Source: an uncultured Alphaproteobacteria bacterium
Lineage (GTDB): Bacteria > Pseudomonadota > Alphaproteobacteria > HIMB59 > GCA-002718135
Direction of reading: 5' to 3'
Length of the DNA stretch: 56,612 nucleotides
NCBI GenBank assembly: GCA_902511405.1
Contig: CABXEZ010000007.1
Location: 1-56,612, forward strand
Below the pieces are notes generated by a model. The model was not told the origin of the DNA. It was given only the letters and a program-made list of their open reading frames with translations, and did no database searches. The position numbers and the translations under genes are program-made. Of this stretch, positions 1 to 9,710 are shown one piece after another. Numbering within the stretch: position 1 is the stretch's first letter; the number at the start of each line of letters is the position of its first letter.

Positions 1-107
1 TTACTTGTGATGCACATTTAGGGCATGTATTTGATGATGGTCCAGAGCCAACAGGGGAGCGTTATTGCGTTAACTCTTTATCTATTCAATATCAAGAATT
101 TGAATAA
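1..107 (+). CDS. msrB: Peptide-methionine (R)-S-oxide reductase, C-terminal end
   Basis: The last 35 codons of a gene entering from the left edge, read from base 3 to the TAA at 105-107. The peptide contains [13 protein letters not shown], then [13 protein letters not shown]. These are the MsrB zinc-site/active-site signature and the catalytic-cysteine segment (RYCxNS). MsrB reduces the R epimer of methionine sulfoxide in proteins. Only the 3' end is present, so length and start cannot be judged. It converges on the next gene, leaving 2 bp between the stop codons. Confidence 0.9.
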   Translation, partial: TCDAHLGHVFDDGPEPTGERYCVNSLSIQYQEFE

Positions 108-109
108 AC

Positions 110-370
110 TTAACTTGGATTTTGTTTCAAAAATTGTAAATAATTAATAACTTCATTAAATTTTTCATCAGGAATATCTTTGTATGTCATTTGAAAATGA
201 TTTTTTACCTCAAGAGCAACGTGTGCATATGGATTCCGACCTTTTGGATGATTAGGGTGTTCAGGAAGTTTATCTAATAACTCATCACCAGTTTGCTGAA
301 TTAATCTCCAAATTTTACTGGCGTTTTCTTTATTCAAAATTACTGTGCTAACGCTCCCATTGGATCCCAT
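110..370 (-). CDS. Small ORF6C-domain-like protein
   Basis: An 86-residue protein. After an unstructured start, residues ~20-82 have the pattern KIWRLIQQTGDELLD, NPYAHVALEVKNHFQM, YKDIP and FNEVINYLQFLK. This resembles the ORF6C domain found at the C-terminus of phage antirepressor-type proteins: helix, then a 'Y-I' turn, then an amphipathic helix. Its function here is unknown. The ATG at 370 lies inside the 3' end of the upstream peptidase gene on the same strand, a 31-bp overlap in another reading frame, so the two are probably translationally coupled. A later TTG start is possible. The domain call is by pattern only. Confidence 0.6.
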   Translation of the reverse strand: MGSNGSVSTVILNKENASKIWRLIQQTGDELLDKLPEHPNHPKGRNPYAHVALEVKNHFQMTYKDIPDEKFNEVINYLQFLKQNPS

Positions 371-1662
371 GGAGCAAGAGTTATAGGATCTATATCAATA
401 TATTTTAGTAACTTTTTACTTAAGTATTTTTTATCTACAACAACTTCATAGGTATATTCGTCAAACCACTCATCCGTCATCATCATATACCCCTTGTTGC
501 CACTTTTAGTGCCCCAACTGTTTTCAATTTTCCATTTAGCTGGTTTTCTGTTTTTAACATCTACTCCTGTTAGCAACATGGCATGTGTCATTTCACTATC
601 TCCATATTCTAGTCTGGTTTGTTTATTCATTTTAAAAGAAGTTTGAAAAACATTTTCGTAATCAAAGATGCCCATATCAAGAACACCCATATCTCTACTA
701 AATCTCTTACCAACATCACACCCAAACCAAACACCTTCATTATTTTTAATTGATTGCATAGCTGATTTTTTTAATTCAGCTATCTCTACATTAAGATATT
801 TTATATCTTGTCCCTCAACAACATTACCTAAATATTCAACAGTATAAGTTGTGTTAAATTTTTTATTACCCATTGGCGCATGAATTAAGCAAACTTTATC
901 TTTGATGTTGATATCTGCATATTTTTTACAGAAATCTGTAGGTGTCATATCTGAAATTGATATGTATTTATTATCTTTGTCTCTTGTAGACCAGTTAACT
1001 ACTTCTGGAGGCTGTCCAAGAAACATAGCTAATAAATTATAAATAGTTTCCATCATATCTTTCTTTAACGTTGCTGATTGTTTTGCAGGTTTTTTTCTGA
1101 GAATGGATGCAAACTCTCTTAGCTTATGAGTAAGTATATAATTCATTGCCATTGATTTACTGCTATGATTTGTCTCTGGCATGACATCTTTTGGAACAGC
1201 GCCGTATTTTTCTATAAGATTTACGAACATATCCCACTGTCCACCATCTTGCACTGGTGCTTTAACAAGATGCATAATTAATCTACTTTCGTAGTCTTCA
1301 TCTATTGTTTTAATAATATTTTCTAAAAAATAATTTGCTTTTTCTAACTTATCCCAAAACATAAAATAATTTTGAGAAAATTCAAAATTTATTAAACCTA
1401 GCTGTTTAACAACTTCGAGACGCATTAAATTTAATCCCGCAAAACCCCAACATCTTCCAGATGCCATTTGATTTGTAGCTGGTAGCTCTTTCTCAATTAA
1501 ATGTGAAAAATGATGATTAATTTGACTAAAATTTTCCCAATTAAGCGCAACGGTATTTAAGTCATTTTTTATTAATGCATTTCTCGATGCAGTATTTTTA
1601 TTATTTTTAAGAAATTTATTTTTGAACTTTTTAACGTCATTAAGAGAAATGTATTTAGGCAT
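340..1662 (-). CDS. pepC: C1B cysteine aminopeptidase (bleomycin hydrolase/PepC family)
   Basis: A 440-residue papain-like protein of normal family length. The Gln-Cys active site appears as NQMASGRCWGFAGLN with Cys71, the catalytic His region as MTHAMLLTGVD, and the Asn as KIENSWG. The C-terminus APWDPMGALAQ is the family's tail, which in bleomycin hydrolases projects into the active-site cleft and enforces aminopeptidase trimming. No signal peptide is visible, so it is likely cytosolic and involved in peptide turnover. It lies downstream of topA on the same strand (41-bp gap) and overlaps the small gene after it. Confidence 0.85.
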   Translation of the reverse strand: MPKYISLNDVKKFKNKFLKNNKNTASRNALIKNDLNTVALNWENFSQINHHFSHLIEKELPATNQMASGRCWGFAGLNLMRLEVVKQLGLINFEFSQNYFMFWDKLEKANYFLENIIKTIDEDYESRLIMHLVKAPVQDGGQWDMFVNLIEKYGAVPKDVMPETNHSSKSMAMNYILTHKLREFASILRKKPAKQSATLKKDMMETIYNLLAMFLGQPPEVVNWSTRDKDNKYISISDMTPTDFCKKYADINIKDKVCLIHAPMGNKKFNTTYTVEYLGNVVEGQDIKYLNVEIAELKKSAMQSIKNNEGVWFGCDVGKRFSRDMGVLDMGIFDYENVFQTSFKMNKQTRLEYGDSEMTHAMLLTGVDVKNRKPAKWKIENSWGTKSGNKGYMMMTDEWFDEYTYEVVVDKKYLSKKLLKYIDIDPITLAPWDPMGALAQ

Positions 1663-1703
1663 GATATATATTTAAGACTATTTTAACTTAAATCAAATTG
1701 ATT

Positions 1704-4217
1704 CTATTTTTTCTTTTTTTTTAAACCTATTTTTTGCTTCCTATCATCAATTAATTTGACTGCATTTTCTAATGTTAAGCTATCAATTGTTTGATCACCC
1801 AGAAGAGAAGCATTAATTTTTCCACATTTTACATAAGGCCCATATTTACCATCATGGGCAGTTATATTTTTTTTATCTGTTGGATGTTCACCAAAACTTT
1901 TTAATGTCGCATTACCTCTTTGAGTAGGTTTTGCAATTAATTCTAAAGCTCTTTCTAATTCTATATCAAGAATATTATCAGTTTTTTCTAAAGCTTTATA
2001 TTTTTTATCATGAAGAATGTATGGTCCGTACATCCCAATTCCAGCACTCACAGTTTTATTATTTTCAGGATTAAAGCCAAGCTTCCTTGGCAATCCTAAT
2101 AATTGTATGGCTGTATTTAAGCCTATCTCATCAGGTTCAAAATTTTTGGGAATTGATACTCTTTTTGGTTTTTTTTCGGGCGTTCCTTCACCAACTTGCA
2201 TATAAAATCCATAAGGGCCTTTTCTGAGCGTAATCATTTCATTTGTTTCTGGATAAATACCAATCTCTTTTGGTCCACTTAATGATTTACCGTCTTTGTC
2301 ATTTAACTGGTTGAACTGAACAGTGTATTTGCATTCAGGATAATTAGAACAACCGATAAACCCGCCAAATTTTCCAACTTTAATACCTAATCTTCCGTTC
2401 TCACAGGTCGGACATTTTCTACTTTCATCCTTTCCTTCTGGTGGAAAGAAATGCGCACCTAAGGCATCATCAAGCACATCAATTACTTCTCTATTCGATT
2501 TACCTACTGTGTCATCGCATAATTTTTTAAAAGTTTCCCAAAAATTTCTTAAAACTTCTTTCCAATCTAATTTACCATCAGAAATTTCATCTAATTGATT
2601 TTCTAAATCTGCCGTAAAGTCATACTCTACGTATTGGTTAAAATATTTTTCAAGAAAAATAGAAACAATACGACCTCTGTCATGAGGATTAAAACGTTTT
2701 TTATCCAAAATAACATAATCTCTATCTTGTAAAACTTTAATTATTGATGCGTAAGTGGAAGGCCTACCAATACCTAGTTCCTCTAATTTTTTAACTAAAC
2801 TTGCTTCTGTGTAACGAGGAGGTGGCATGGTAAAATGTTGATTTTTAATTACCTCTTTAAGATTTAATTTCTCACCCTCATTCATTATTGGAAGAATGGT
2901 TTCTTTTTCTTCATCTTTATCATCATCTTTTGCTTCTTGATAAACCTTATACATCCCAGGAAATTTAATAGTTGAACCATTAGCACGCAAACTTACCTGT
3001 TTATCTTCACTTGTGATGTCTATTGCTACTTGATCAAGAATGGCACTAGCCATTTGCGAAGAAACTGCTCTCTGCCAAATAATTTCATATAACTTATATT
3101 CTTCACCAGTAATATATTGCTTAATATTTTTTGGAGTTAAATTTACATTTGTTGGACGTATGCATTCATGCGCTTCCTGAGCATTTTTTGCTTTAGACTT
3201 ATATACTCTTGGTACATCAGGTAGATATTCGTTTCCATAATTCTCCCCAACAAAGTTTCTAACCTGATTAATAGCTTCATTTGACATAACTACACTGTCA
3301 GTTCTCATGTAAGTAATTAATCCTGTTGTCTCTCCATCAATTTCTGTGCCTTCATAAAGCTTTTGTGCTGTACGCATGGTTTGACTAGCACTTAATCCTA
3401 ATTTGCGACTTGACTCAATTTGCATGGTGGAAGTTGTAAAAGCAGGATAAGGATTTCTTTTTGCTTCTTTTTTTGTAATATTTCCAACATTAAAATTTGA
3501 TTTTTTAATTGTTTCATAAATTTTACTAGCTTGTTTTTCATCTTTAATATCTAGCTTATCAATTTTATTTCCATCAAAAAATGTTAAACGTGCGTTAATA
3601 TCTTTATCATCTTTATTTAAAAAATGTCCTTGAATAGACCAATATTCTTGAGGATTAAACTTTTCTATTTCTAACTCTCTTTCACTTATAATTCTTAAAG
3701 CGACAGATTGAACTCTACCAGCAGATTTCGACCCAGGAAGTTTTCGCCAAAGCACAGGTGAAAGGGTAAAGCCAACTAAAAAATCTAATGCACGTCTAGC
3801 TAAATAAGCATTAACTAAATTTTCATCTATTTGGCGTGGCTCTTTCAAACTTTCTAAAACTGCATTTTTAGTAATTTCATTAAAAGTTACTCGATGAATA
3901 TTTAATTTTGATAGAGAGGCATTTTCTCTTAAAAGCTTTTCAACATGCCAAGCTATCGCTTCTCCTTCACGATCAGGATCAGTGGCTAGATATAGGTTTT
4001 CAGATTTTTTAGCAGCATCAGTTATTTCTTTAATAACTTTTTTCCCTCTATCACTTGTTTCCCATTGCATCTGAAAATCATTTTCGGTGTCTATTGCATC
4101 ATTTTTAGCAGATAGATCGCGGACATGACCTACGCTTGCAAGAACTTTAAAGCCAGAACCTAAATATTTATTTATAGATTTTGCTTTGGAAGGAGACTCA
4201 ACAATTAATACATTCAT
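1704..4217 (-). CDS. topA: DNA topoisomerase I (type IA)
   Basis: An 837-residue enzyme that relaxes negative supercoils by single-strand passage. The N-terminal TOPRIM domain has MNVLIVESPSKAKS and the acidic DPDREGEA motif (D80-E84). The active-site tyrosine is Y303 in GLITYMRTDS. A zinc ribbon (CPTCENG...CSNYPEC) follows near residues 610-640, then repeated C-terminal DNA-binding modules with GKYGPYVK-type motifs and a terminal run of lysines. Many alphaproteobacteria have dprA next to topA. Here plsY comes directly upstream on the same strand. Confidence 0.97.
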   Translation of the reverse strand: MNVLIVESPSKAKSINKYLGSGFKVLASVGHVRDLSAKNDAIDTENDFQMQWETSDRGKKVIKEITDAAKKSENLYLATDPDREGEAIAWHVEKLLRENASLSKLNIHRVTFNEITKNAVLESLKEPRQIDENLVNAYLARRALDFLVGFTLSPVLWRKLPGSKSAGRVQSVALRIISERELEIEKFNPQEYWSIQGHFLNKDDKDINARLTFFDGNKIDKLDIKDEKQASKIYETIKKSNFNVGNITKKEAKRNPYPAFTTSTMQIESSRKLGLSASQTMRTAQKLYEGTEIDGETTGLITYMRTDSVVMSNEAINQVRNFVGENYGNEYLPDVPRVYKSKAKNAQEAHECIRPTNVNLTPKNIKQYITGEEYKLYEIIWQRAVSSQMASAILDQVAIDITSEDKQVSLRANGSTIKFPGMYKVYQEAKDDDKDEEKETILPIMNEGEKLNLKEVIKNQHFTMPPPRYTEASLVKKLEELGIGRPSTYASIIKVLQDRDYVILDKKRFNPHDRGRIVSIFLEKYFNQYVEYDFTADLENQLDEISDGKLDWKEVLRNFWETFKKLCDDTVGKSNREVIDVLDDALGAHFFPPEGKDESRKCPTCENGRLGIKVGKFGGFIGCSNYPECKYTVQFNQLNDKDGKSLSGPKEIGIYPETNEMITLRKGPYGFYMQVGEGTPEKKPKRVSIPKNFEPDEIGLNTAIQLLGLPRKLGFNPENNKTVSAGIGMYGPYILHDKKYKALEKTDNILDIELERALELIAKPTQRGNATLKSFGEHPTDKKNITAHDGKYGPYVKCGKINASLLGDQTIDSLTLENAVKLIDDRKQKIGLKKKKK

Positions 4218-4283
4218 ATAAATTTTAGTCCAAATTTCAGTTTAAACTTACTTCGTCAAGAATTTTTTAAAAAATATAGAATA

Positions 4284-4886
4284 CTACTTAGATAATTTTA
4301 TTTTATTTTCTGAACCATTTATCAATCTTTTTATATTTTCATGGTGTTTTAGTGATATTATTAAAAATAAATACAGTAAAAAAATACCAACAAAATTATT
4401 CGGATTTACGAAAAAAAAATAGAGTGGAGCTACTAAAGATGCTACCAATGAGCTTAACGATGAGTACCTAGAAATCCAAGCAACAATAATCCAAGTTAAT
4501 AAAAAATACAGTCCAATAAGGAAATTTAAACCAATTAAGAAACCAATATACGTAGCTACACCTTTCCCACCTTTAAATTTTAACCAAATAGGAAAAATAT
4601 GACCAAGTATTGCAAAGTGACATAAAAATATTGAATGCAAAGTATAAGTATCATAAAACAATTTTAATATAAGGAAAGGTAGAAGTCCTTTAGCAATATC
4701 TAAACAAAGTACTGCAAATGCTAAATACTTATTTCCGGTACGAAGAACATTTGTTGCTCCCACATTCCCAGAGCCAATATTTCTAATATCTCCATGTCCA
4801 AATAACTTTGTAAGTATTAATGCAAAAGGAATTGACCCAATAAGATAGAAGACAGTTATAAATAAAAAATTAGTAACTAAGGACAT
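4284..4886 (-). CDS. plsY: Glycerol-3-phosphate acyltransferase PlsY
   Basis: A 200-residue, very hydrophobic inner-membrane protein that acylates glycerol-3-phosphate at the 1 position using acyl-phosphate. It shows the three family motifs: GSIPFALILTK near the N-terminus, GSGNVGATNVLRTG, and HIFPIWLKFKGGKGVAT. It works with PlsX, which makes acyl-phosphate and is encoded at 39.7 kb in this window. Its start overlaps the end of pyrB by 17 bp on the same strand, so the pair is likely co-transcribed. Confidence 0.96.
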   Translation of the reverse strand: MSLVTNFLFITVFYLIGSIPFALILTKLFGHGDIRNIGSGNVGATNVLRTGNKYLAFAVLCLDIAKGLLPFLILKLFYDTYTLHSIFLCHFAILGHIFPIWLKFKGGKGVATYIGFLIGLNFLIGLYFLLTWIIVAWISRYSSLSSLVASLVAPLYFFFVNPNNFVGIFLLYLFLIISLKHHENIKRLINGSENKIKLSK

Positions 4887-6015
4887 TATCTTTATTTTTA
4901 ATTAGTATATCTAAACAAGCCATGCGTATCGCAACACCCATTGCAACCTGTTCTTGAATCAAACTTCTTGTAATATCATCTGCTAATTTAGAGTCTATTT
5001 CAACCCCTCTATTCATTGGGCCAGGATGCATGACAAAAGCATTTTTTTTTGCATATTTGAGTTTATTGTAATCTAATCCATATTTATTAAAATAAGTCTT
5101 TTGATTTGGCATAATTTTTCCAACAATTCTCTCTTTTTGAATTCTTAACATCATTACAATATCACAATTTTTAAGACCTTTTTTCATATCTGTATACACT
5201 TCAACGGGAAGTTTGTTGATATTTTTTGGCAACCATTGTTTGGGGCCAATAACATTTACCTTAGCGCCTAATTTGGATAAGATGATAATATTAGATCTTG
5301 CAACTCGACTATGAAGAATGTCACCACAAATAGCTATTTGTAATTTCGAAAAATTATTGAATCTATTCATTATAGTTAGAGCATCTAAAAGGGCTTGAGT
5401 AGGGTGTTCATGACTTCCGTCACCTGCATTAATTACGCAAGCATCAACATTATTTGAAATCCTTTTACTAATACCTTCTTCTGGATGTCTTACTATTAAA
5501 ACATCTGGATTCATTGAATTAATAGTTGTCATAGTATCTAAAAGTGTTTCACCTTTATTTATAGAACTATCTTTTACAGCAACATTGATAAGATCTGCAC
5601 CTAATCTTTTAGCAGCTACTTCAAAACTCGTACGTGTTCTTGTTGAGTCTTCAAAAAATAAATTAAAAACTGTTCTTCCTTCTAGTAGGTTACTTTTTTT
5701 TACTCTTTTTTTATTAAAATTAATAAATTTTTTTGCTTCATCTAAAATAAATTCTATTTCCTTTTTATTTAAATCAGCAGTCTCAACTAGATGAATCTTT
5801 TTATATATATTTTTTGATGTTTTGTTAATTTTATTACTAATTCCAAATGATGAATAGTTTTTTAAGGCTATTTTTTTTGCTTCCTTTAATATTTTTGAGC
5901 CTGTTGATGAACGAATGGCTCTCTGTTTTGGTAATTTTAATTTCATTTGCCAATATTGAGAGTTTTCTCTTTTGTACAATTTAATATGGCCTGATTTTAA
6001 AAATATTGATTTCAT
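4870..6015 (-). CDS. pyrB: Aspartate carbamoyltransferase with an integrase-arm-like N-terminal extension
   Basis: Catalyses carbamoyl phosphate + aspartate to carbamoyl aspartate in pyrimidine synthesis. The catalytic chain is complete: FFEDSTRTRTSFE (carbamoyl-phosphate loop), HEHPTQALLDAL and MHPGPMNRGVEI. At 381 residues it is ~70 longer than typical ATCase chains. Homology to the usual N-terminus starts at about residue 72 (KKIHLVETADLNKKE). Residues ~10-54 (IKLYKRENSQYWQMK, IRSSTGSKILKEAKK) look like the arm-type DNA-binding N-terminus of tyrosine recombinases. There is no ATG, GTG or TTG near residue 72 in frame, so the extension is probably translated. No pyrC lies beside it. Confidence 0.93.
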   Translation of the reverse strand: MKSIFLKSGHIKLYKRENSQYWQMKLKLPKQRAIRSSTGSKILKEAKKIALKNYSSFGISNKINKTSKNIYKKIHLVETADLNKKEIEFILDEAKKFINFNKKRVKKSNLLEGRTVFNLFFEDSTRTRTSFEVAAKRLGADLINVAVKDSSINKGETLLDTMTTINSMNPDVLIVRHPEEGISKRISNNVDACVINAGDGSHEHPTQALLDALTIMNRFNNFSKLQIAICGDILHSRVARSNIIILSKLGAKVNVIGPKQWLPKNINKLPVEVYTDMKKGLKNCDIVMMLRIQKERIVGKIMPNQKTYFNKYGLDYNKLKYAKKNAFVMHPGPMNRGVEIDSKLADDITRSLIQEQVAMGVAIRMACLDILIKNKDNVLSY

Positions 6016-6016
6016 A

Positions 6017-6046
6017 TGTGTTAAAATTGTGTAAATATGTGTAAAC
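6017..6046. promoter_or_regulatory. Three helically phased TGTGTWAAA repeats upstream of pyrB
   Basis: Between the ruvX stop and the pyrB start are three direct copies of TGTGT(T)AAA, starting at 6017, 6028 and 6038, so 11 and 10 bp apart (about one helical turn). On the coding strand they read TTTACACA. They sit directly upstream of the pyrB ATG. This arrangement suits an operator bound cooperatively on one DNA face, or leftover recombinase arm sites given the neighbouring N-terminal extension. The binding factor is unknown. Confidence 0.35.
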
Positions 6047-6050
6047 TAAT

Positions 6051-6525
6051 TTATAGAGTATTTCTATATTTATCTAAATATCCCTGTAAAATATAAGCTG
6101 CTGATTGTTGATCTAATTTTTTTTTAATTTTTGAAGAGCTAAAATCAGATTTTCTTAATTCCTTAAAAATAATATCAGATGAATATCTTTCATCCCAATA
6201 CTCAAATGGTACTGAAAAAAAAGATTGTAAATCAATGCTAAATTTTCTTATTTTTACAGTTTGCTCATTCTCATTCCCATCTAAACTTAATGGTAATCCA
6301 AGAATAAACCCCCCCAATATTATATTCATTTAAAAATTCCTTAATTTTGGGTAAGTCTGTTTTGGTTCCTTTTCTTGAAACTGTATTAAGTGGCGTTGCT
6401 ATTGTGAATGATCTGTCAGATACGGCTATTCCAATTGTTTTATAACCTATATCTAGACCTACAAGAATTTGTGATGTAATAAGTCGCTCAATTAAATTAT
6501 TAGGTTTTTCAATCACTGGAGACAT
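6051..6525 (-). CDS. ruvX: Putative Holliday junction resolvase RuvX/YqgF, interrupted by a one-base frameshift
   Basis: RNase H-fold nuclease family, also implicated in 16S rRNA processing. The N-terminal half has GLDIGYKTIGIAVSD (first acidic residue). The C-terminal half, in another frame, has LGLPLSLDGNENEQ, DERYSS and KLDQQSAAYILQGYLD (the remaining acidic residues). The frames meet at a run of seven C on the plus strand (6309-6315). Six would give a continuous protein of ~158 residues, close to family length. Either the run is a sequencing or assembly error or the gene is interrupted. The chosen start (ATG at 6525) matches the family N-terminus and leaves 5 bp to the divergent gatC start. 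Confidence 0.8.
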
Positions 6526-6530
6526 ATAAA

Positions 6531-6818
6531 TTGAAGTTAGATACAAATACAATAAATAAAATTGCAAAACTTGCTAGGATTAAACTTTCTGAAGATGAGG
6601 CTAGAGATTTGCTTAAAGATATGAACTCAATTTTAGATTGGGTAGAGCAACTTAACGAAGTTAATACTGATTCAATTGAGCCGTTAGCCAATATTTCATC
6701 ATCAATTCTTCCCCAAAGAAAGGATGAGTCTAGAGATGTAAATTCAAGTGATGAAATTTTACAAAACAGCCCTGATAAACTTGAAGGATATTTTGCTGTT
6801 CCAAAGGTAGTAGAATAA
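6531..6818 (+). CDS. gatC: Asp-tRNA(Asn)/Glu-tRNA(Gln) amidotransferase subunit C
   Basis: A 95-residue GatC, the small subunit that holds GatA and GatB together in the enzyme that amidates misacylated Glu-tRNA(Gln) and/or Asp-tRNA(Asn). The family pattern is clear: [16 protein letters not shown] near the N-terminus and DSIEPLANI mid-protein. The start is a TTG (6531), because family homology begins immediately and the first in-frame ATG is about 30 codons in. It overlaps gatA by one base (TAATG). Confidence 0.93.
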   Translation: MKLDTNTINKIAKLARIKLSEDEARDLLKDMNSILDWVEQLNEVNTDSIEPLANISSSILPQRKDESRDVNSSDEILQNSPDKLEGYFAVPKVVE

Positions 6819-8242
6819 TGGAATTTAAGTCTATCTCTCAATTAAAATCTTTATTAGATGATAATAAAATATCAGTTAAAGAAATTGCCGAAACATACAT
6901 AAAAAAAATAAATGAAAAAAAAGATTTAAATATTTTTATTTATTTCAATGAAGACAAAATTCATGATCAATTAAAAGAAATAGAAAATTTATCAAATGAT
7001 AAAATATTAAAAGGTATTCCTATTGCGGTAAAAGATCTTTTTTGTACAAAAAATATGCCTACAACAGCAGCATCAAAGATATTAGAAAATTTTAATCCTA
7101 CTTATGAGTCTTTTGTTACTCAAAAGCTAAGAGATCAAGGGTCAATTTTTGTTGGTAAAACAAATTTGGATGAATTTGCTATGGGTTCAGCTACTAATAC
7201 AAGTTTTTTTGGAAACACCATCAACCCTCTATCAAAAAATAATAATCCTTTGGCACCAGGTGGTTCATCAGGTGGATCAGCCGCTGCAGTTGCTGCAGAT
7301 TTATGCTTAGGAGCTACTGGAACAGACACAGGTGGATCAATAAGGCAGCCTGCAAGTTTTTGTGGAGTTGTGGGAATTAAACCGACTTATGGTCTATGTT
7401 CTAGGTGGGGGATTGCAGCTTTTGCATCCAGTTTAGATCAAGCTGGTGTTTTTTCAAAAAATGTAACTGATGCATCAATATTGCTAGAAGAAATAGCAGG
7501 TCACGATCAAAGAGATAGTACGAGCTCAAATGTGAATATACCAAATTTTTCAAAAAATCTTAATCCAGATTTAAATGGTAAAGTAATTGGAATACCTAAA
7601 GAGTACACAATTGATGGAATCTCAGATGAAATTAATCAAGTTTGGGAAGATGCTATCAAATCCCTAGAAAAAAAAGGTGCTAAAATAAAGCACATTTCAT
7701 TACCGCACACTAAGTATGCTTTGCCAACTTATTACATCATCGCACCAGCTGAAGCTTCATCAAATTTAGCTCGCTATGATGGTGTTAAATATGGATATAG
7801 AGCTGAAAATCCAAAAAGTTTAGATGAAATGTATGAACTAACTAGAAGTGAAGGGTTTGGAAAAGAAGTAAAAAGAAGAATATTAATTGGTACTTATGTT
7901 TTATCTGCAGGCTATTATGATGCTTATTATTTAAAAGCGCAAAAAGTAAGAAAGTTAATAGCTAATGATTTTATTGAAGTATTTTCAGATTGTGATTTTA
8001 TTTTAACACCAACAGCCCCAAGTGCAGCATTTCCTTTAAATGAGAAACAAGATGACCCTATTAAAATGTATTTAAATGATGTTTTTACAGTACCTGCTTC
8101 ACTAGCAGGAATACCCGGTATTTCAATTCCATATGGTCATGACAAAGAGGGCCTGCCTCTTGGTATTCAGCTTTTAGGTAAACATTACAATGAGCAAGAA
8201 ATTTTTAACGCCGCTTTTGCATTAGAAAAAGATTATGAGTAA
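6818..8242 (+). CDS. gatA: Asp-tRNA(Asn)/Glu-tRNA(Gln) amidotransferase subunit A
   Basis: A 474-residue amidase-signature subunit that releases ammonia from glutamine for transfer to the misacylated tRNA. The Lys/cis-Ser/Ser triad is visible as K72 (AVKDLF), S150 in [14 protein letters not shown], and S174 in [18 protein letters not shown]. Length is normal. It is flanked by gatC (1-bp overlap) and gatB (8-bp overlap), forming a tight operon. Confidence 0.97.
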   Translation: MEFKSISQLKSLLDDNKISVKEIAETYIKKINEKKDLNIFIYFNEDKIHDQLKEIENLSNDKILKGIPIAVKDLFCTKNMPTTAASKILENFNPTYESFVTQKLRDQGSIFVGKTNLDEFAMGSATNTSFFGNTINPLSKNNNPLAPGGSSGGSAAAVAADLCLGATGTDTGGSIRQPASFCGVVGIKPTYGLCSRWGIAAFASSLDQAGVFSKNVTDASILLEEIAGHDQRDSTSSNVNIPNFSKNLNPDLNGKVIGIPKEYTIDGISDEINQVWEDAIKSLEKKGAKIKHISLPHTKYALPTYYIIAPAEASSNLARYDGVKYGYRAENPKSLDEMYELTRSEGFGKEVKRRILIGTYVLSAGYYDAYYLKAQKVRKLIANDFIEVFSDCDFILTPTAPSAAFPLNEKQDDPIKMYLNDVFTVPASLAGIPGISIPYGHDKEGLPLGIQLLGKHYNEQEIFNAAFALEKDYE

Positions 8243-9710
8243 TTTAATTAAAGGAAAAAAACATGATTGGGAAACTGTAATTGGTCTTGAAATACATGCT
8301 CAAGTAAAATCAAATTCAAAACTATTTAGTAGTTCCTCAACAACTTTTGGCTCTAAACCAAACAGCCAAGTTTCTCTAGTCGATGCTGCGATGCCAGGTA
8401 TGTTACCAGTTATAAATAAATACTGTATTGAACAGGCAATAAAAACTGGAATAGGTTTAAATGCAAAAATAAACAATTATTCTGTTTTTGATCGAAAAAA
8501 TTATTTTTATGCCGATCTTCCACAAGGTTACCAAATTAGTCAATACAAACATCCTATTGTAGGAGAAGGTAAAGTCTCTATTGATTTTAAAGATGGAAGT
8601 TCAAAAGATATAAGGATTGTTCGGCTTCATTTAGAGCAAGATGCTGGTAAAAGTCTTCATGATCAAAATCCAACAAAAACATATGTAGATTTGAATAGAT
8701 CTGGAGTTGCCCTGATGGAGATTGTTAGTGAGCCAGATATTAGAAGTGCTGATGAGGCTGGTCTGTATATAACTAAAATTAGATCAATCTTGATGTATCT
8801 TGATACTTGTGATGGAAACATGCAGGAAGGATCATTGCGCGCAGATGTTAATATTTCTGTCAGAAAACCTGGTAATGATTATGGAACAAGATGTGAAATC
8901 AAAAATTTAAATTCCATTAAATTTATTAAACAGGCAATTAATTATGAAGTCAAAAGACAAATTGAAGTTCTAGAAGAGGGTGGAGTTATTGAACAAAACA
9001 CACTTTTATTTAATAACTCAACTGGTAAAACAAGACCTATGCGTAGCAAGGAAGAGGCTCATGATTATCGGTATTTTCCTGATCCTGATTTATTGCCATT
9101 AGATATCGATCAAAGTGAAATTGATAAATTAAAAAATAAAATACCAGAGCTGCCTGATGATAGAAAAAAAAGATATATTAATGAATACAATCTATCAAAT
9201 TATGATGCATCTGTATTAACATCAGATAAATCAGTATCAGATTTCTTTGATAATGTTATTAAAGTTGATACAAATTTAAAACAGTCATCAAAGATTGTTG
9301 TAAATTGGATTACTTCAGAATTATTCTCTCTTTTAAATGAGAATAATTTAGAAATTAATGACTCACCTATAAGTCCAGAAAAATTAGGCAAGTTGGTTAA
9401 ATTAATAAAAGATGATGTTATCTCTGGCAAAATAGCTAAGGATATCTTATTAGAAATGTTTGAAACAAAGAAAGAGCCAGAAAAAATAATTGAAGAAAAA
9501 GGGCTTCAGCAAGTAACTGATATCAGTCAAATTGATAATATTGTTGAGGAAGTTATTAATGAGAATCAAAGAATGGTTGAGCAATATTTATCAGGTAAAG
9601 ATAAATTATTAGGATTTTTTGTTGGTCAAGCAATGAAAAAAAGTAAAGGTAAGGCTAGCCCAAAGATTTTAAATGATATTTTAAAGGAAAGATTATCCAA
9701 AAAAAATTAA
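8235..9710 (+). CDS. gatB: Asp-tRNA(Asn)/Glu-tRNA(Gln) amidotransferase subunit B
   Basis: A 491-residue kinase-like tRNA-binding subunit. Signatures are [42 protein letters not shown] and [17 protein letters not shown], then the helical and YqeY-like C-terminal domain (residues ~335-490, ending [16 protein letters not shown]). It is the last gene of gatCAB. Its 3' end overlaps a convergent membrane-protein gene by 18 bp. Confidence 0.97.
   Translation: MSNLIKGKKHDWETVIGLEIHAQVKSNSKLFSSSSTTFGSKPNSQVSLVDAAMPGMLPVINKYCIEQAIKTGIGLNAKINNYSVFDRKNYFYADLPQGYQISQYKHPIVGEGKVSIDFKDGSSKDIRIVRLHLEQDAGKSLHDQNPTKTYVDLNRSGVALMEIVSEPDIRSADEAGLYITKIRSILMYLDTCDGNMQEGSLRADVNISVRKPGNDYGTRCEIKNLNSIKFIKQAINYEVKRQIEVLEEGGVIEQNTLLFNNSTGKTRPMRSKEEAHDYRYFPDPDLLPLDIDQSEIDKLKNKIPELPDDRKKRYINEYNLSNYDASVLTSDKSVSDFFDNVIKVDTNLKQSSKIVVNWITSELFSLLNENNLEINDSPISPEKLGKLVKLIKDDVISGKIAKDILLEMFETKKEPEKIIEEKGLQQVTDISQIDNIVEEVINENQRMVEQYLSGKDKLLGFFVGQAMKKSKGKASPKILNDILKERLSKKN

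Noticed and set aside
6509-6841. A 110-codon minus-strand open frame over gatC
   Set aside because: It is antisense to gatC, whose protein is clearly recognisable; low-complexity Ser/Leu content with no family match.
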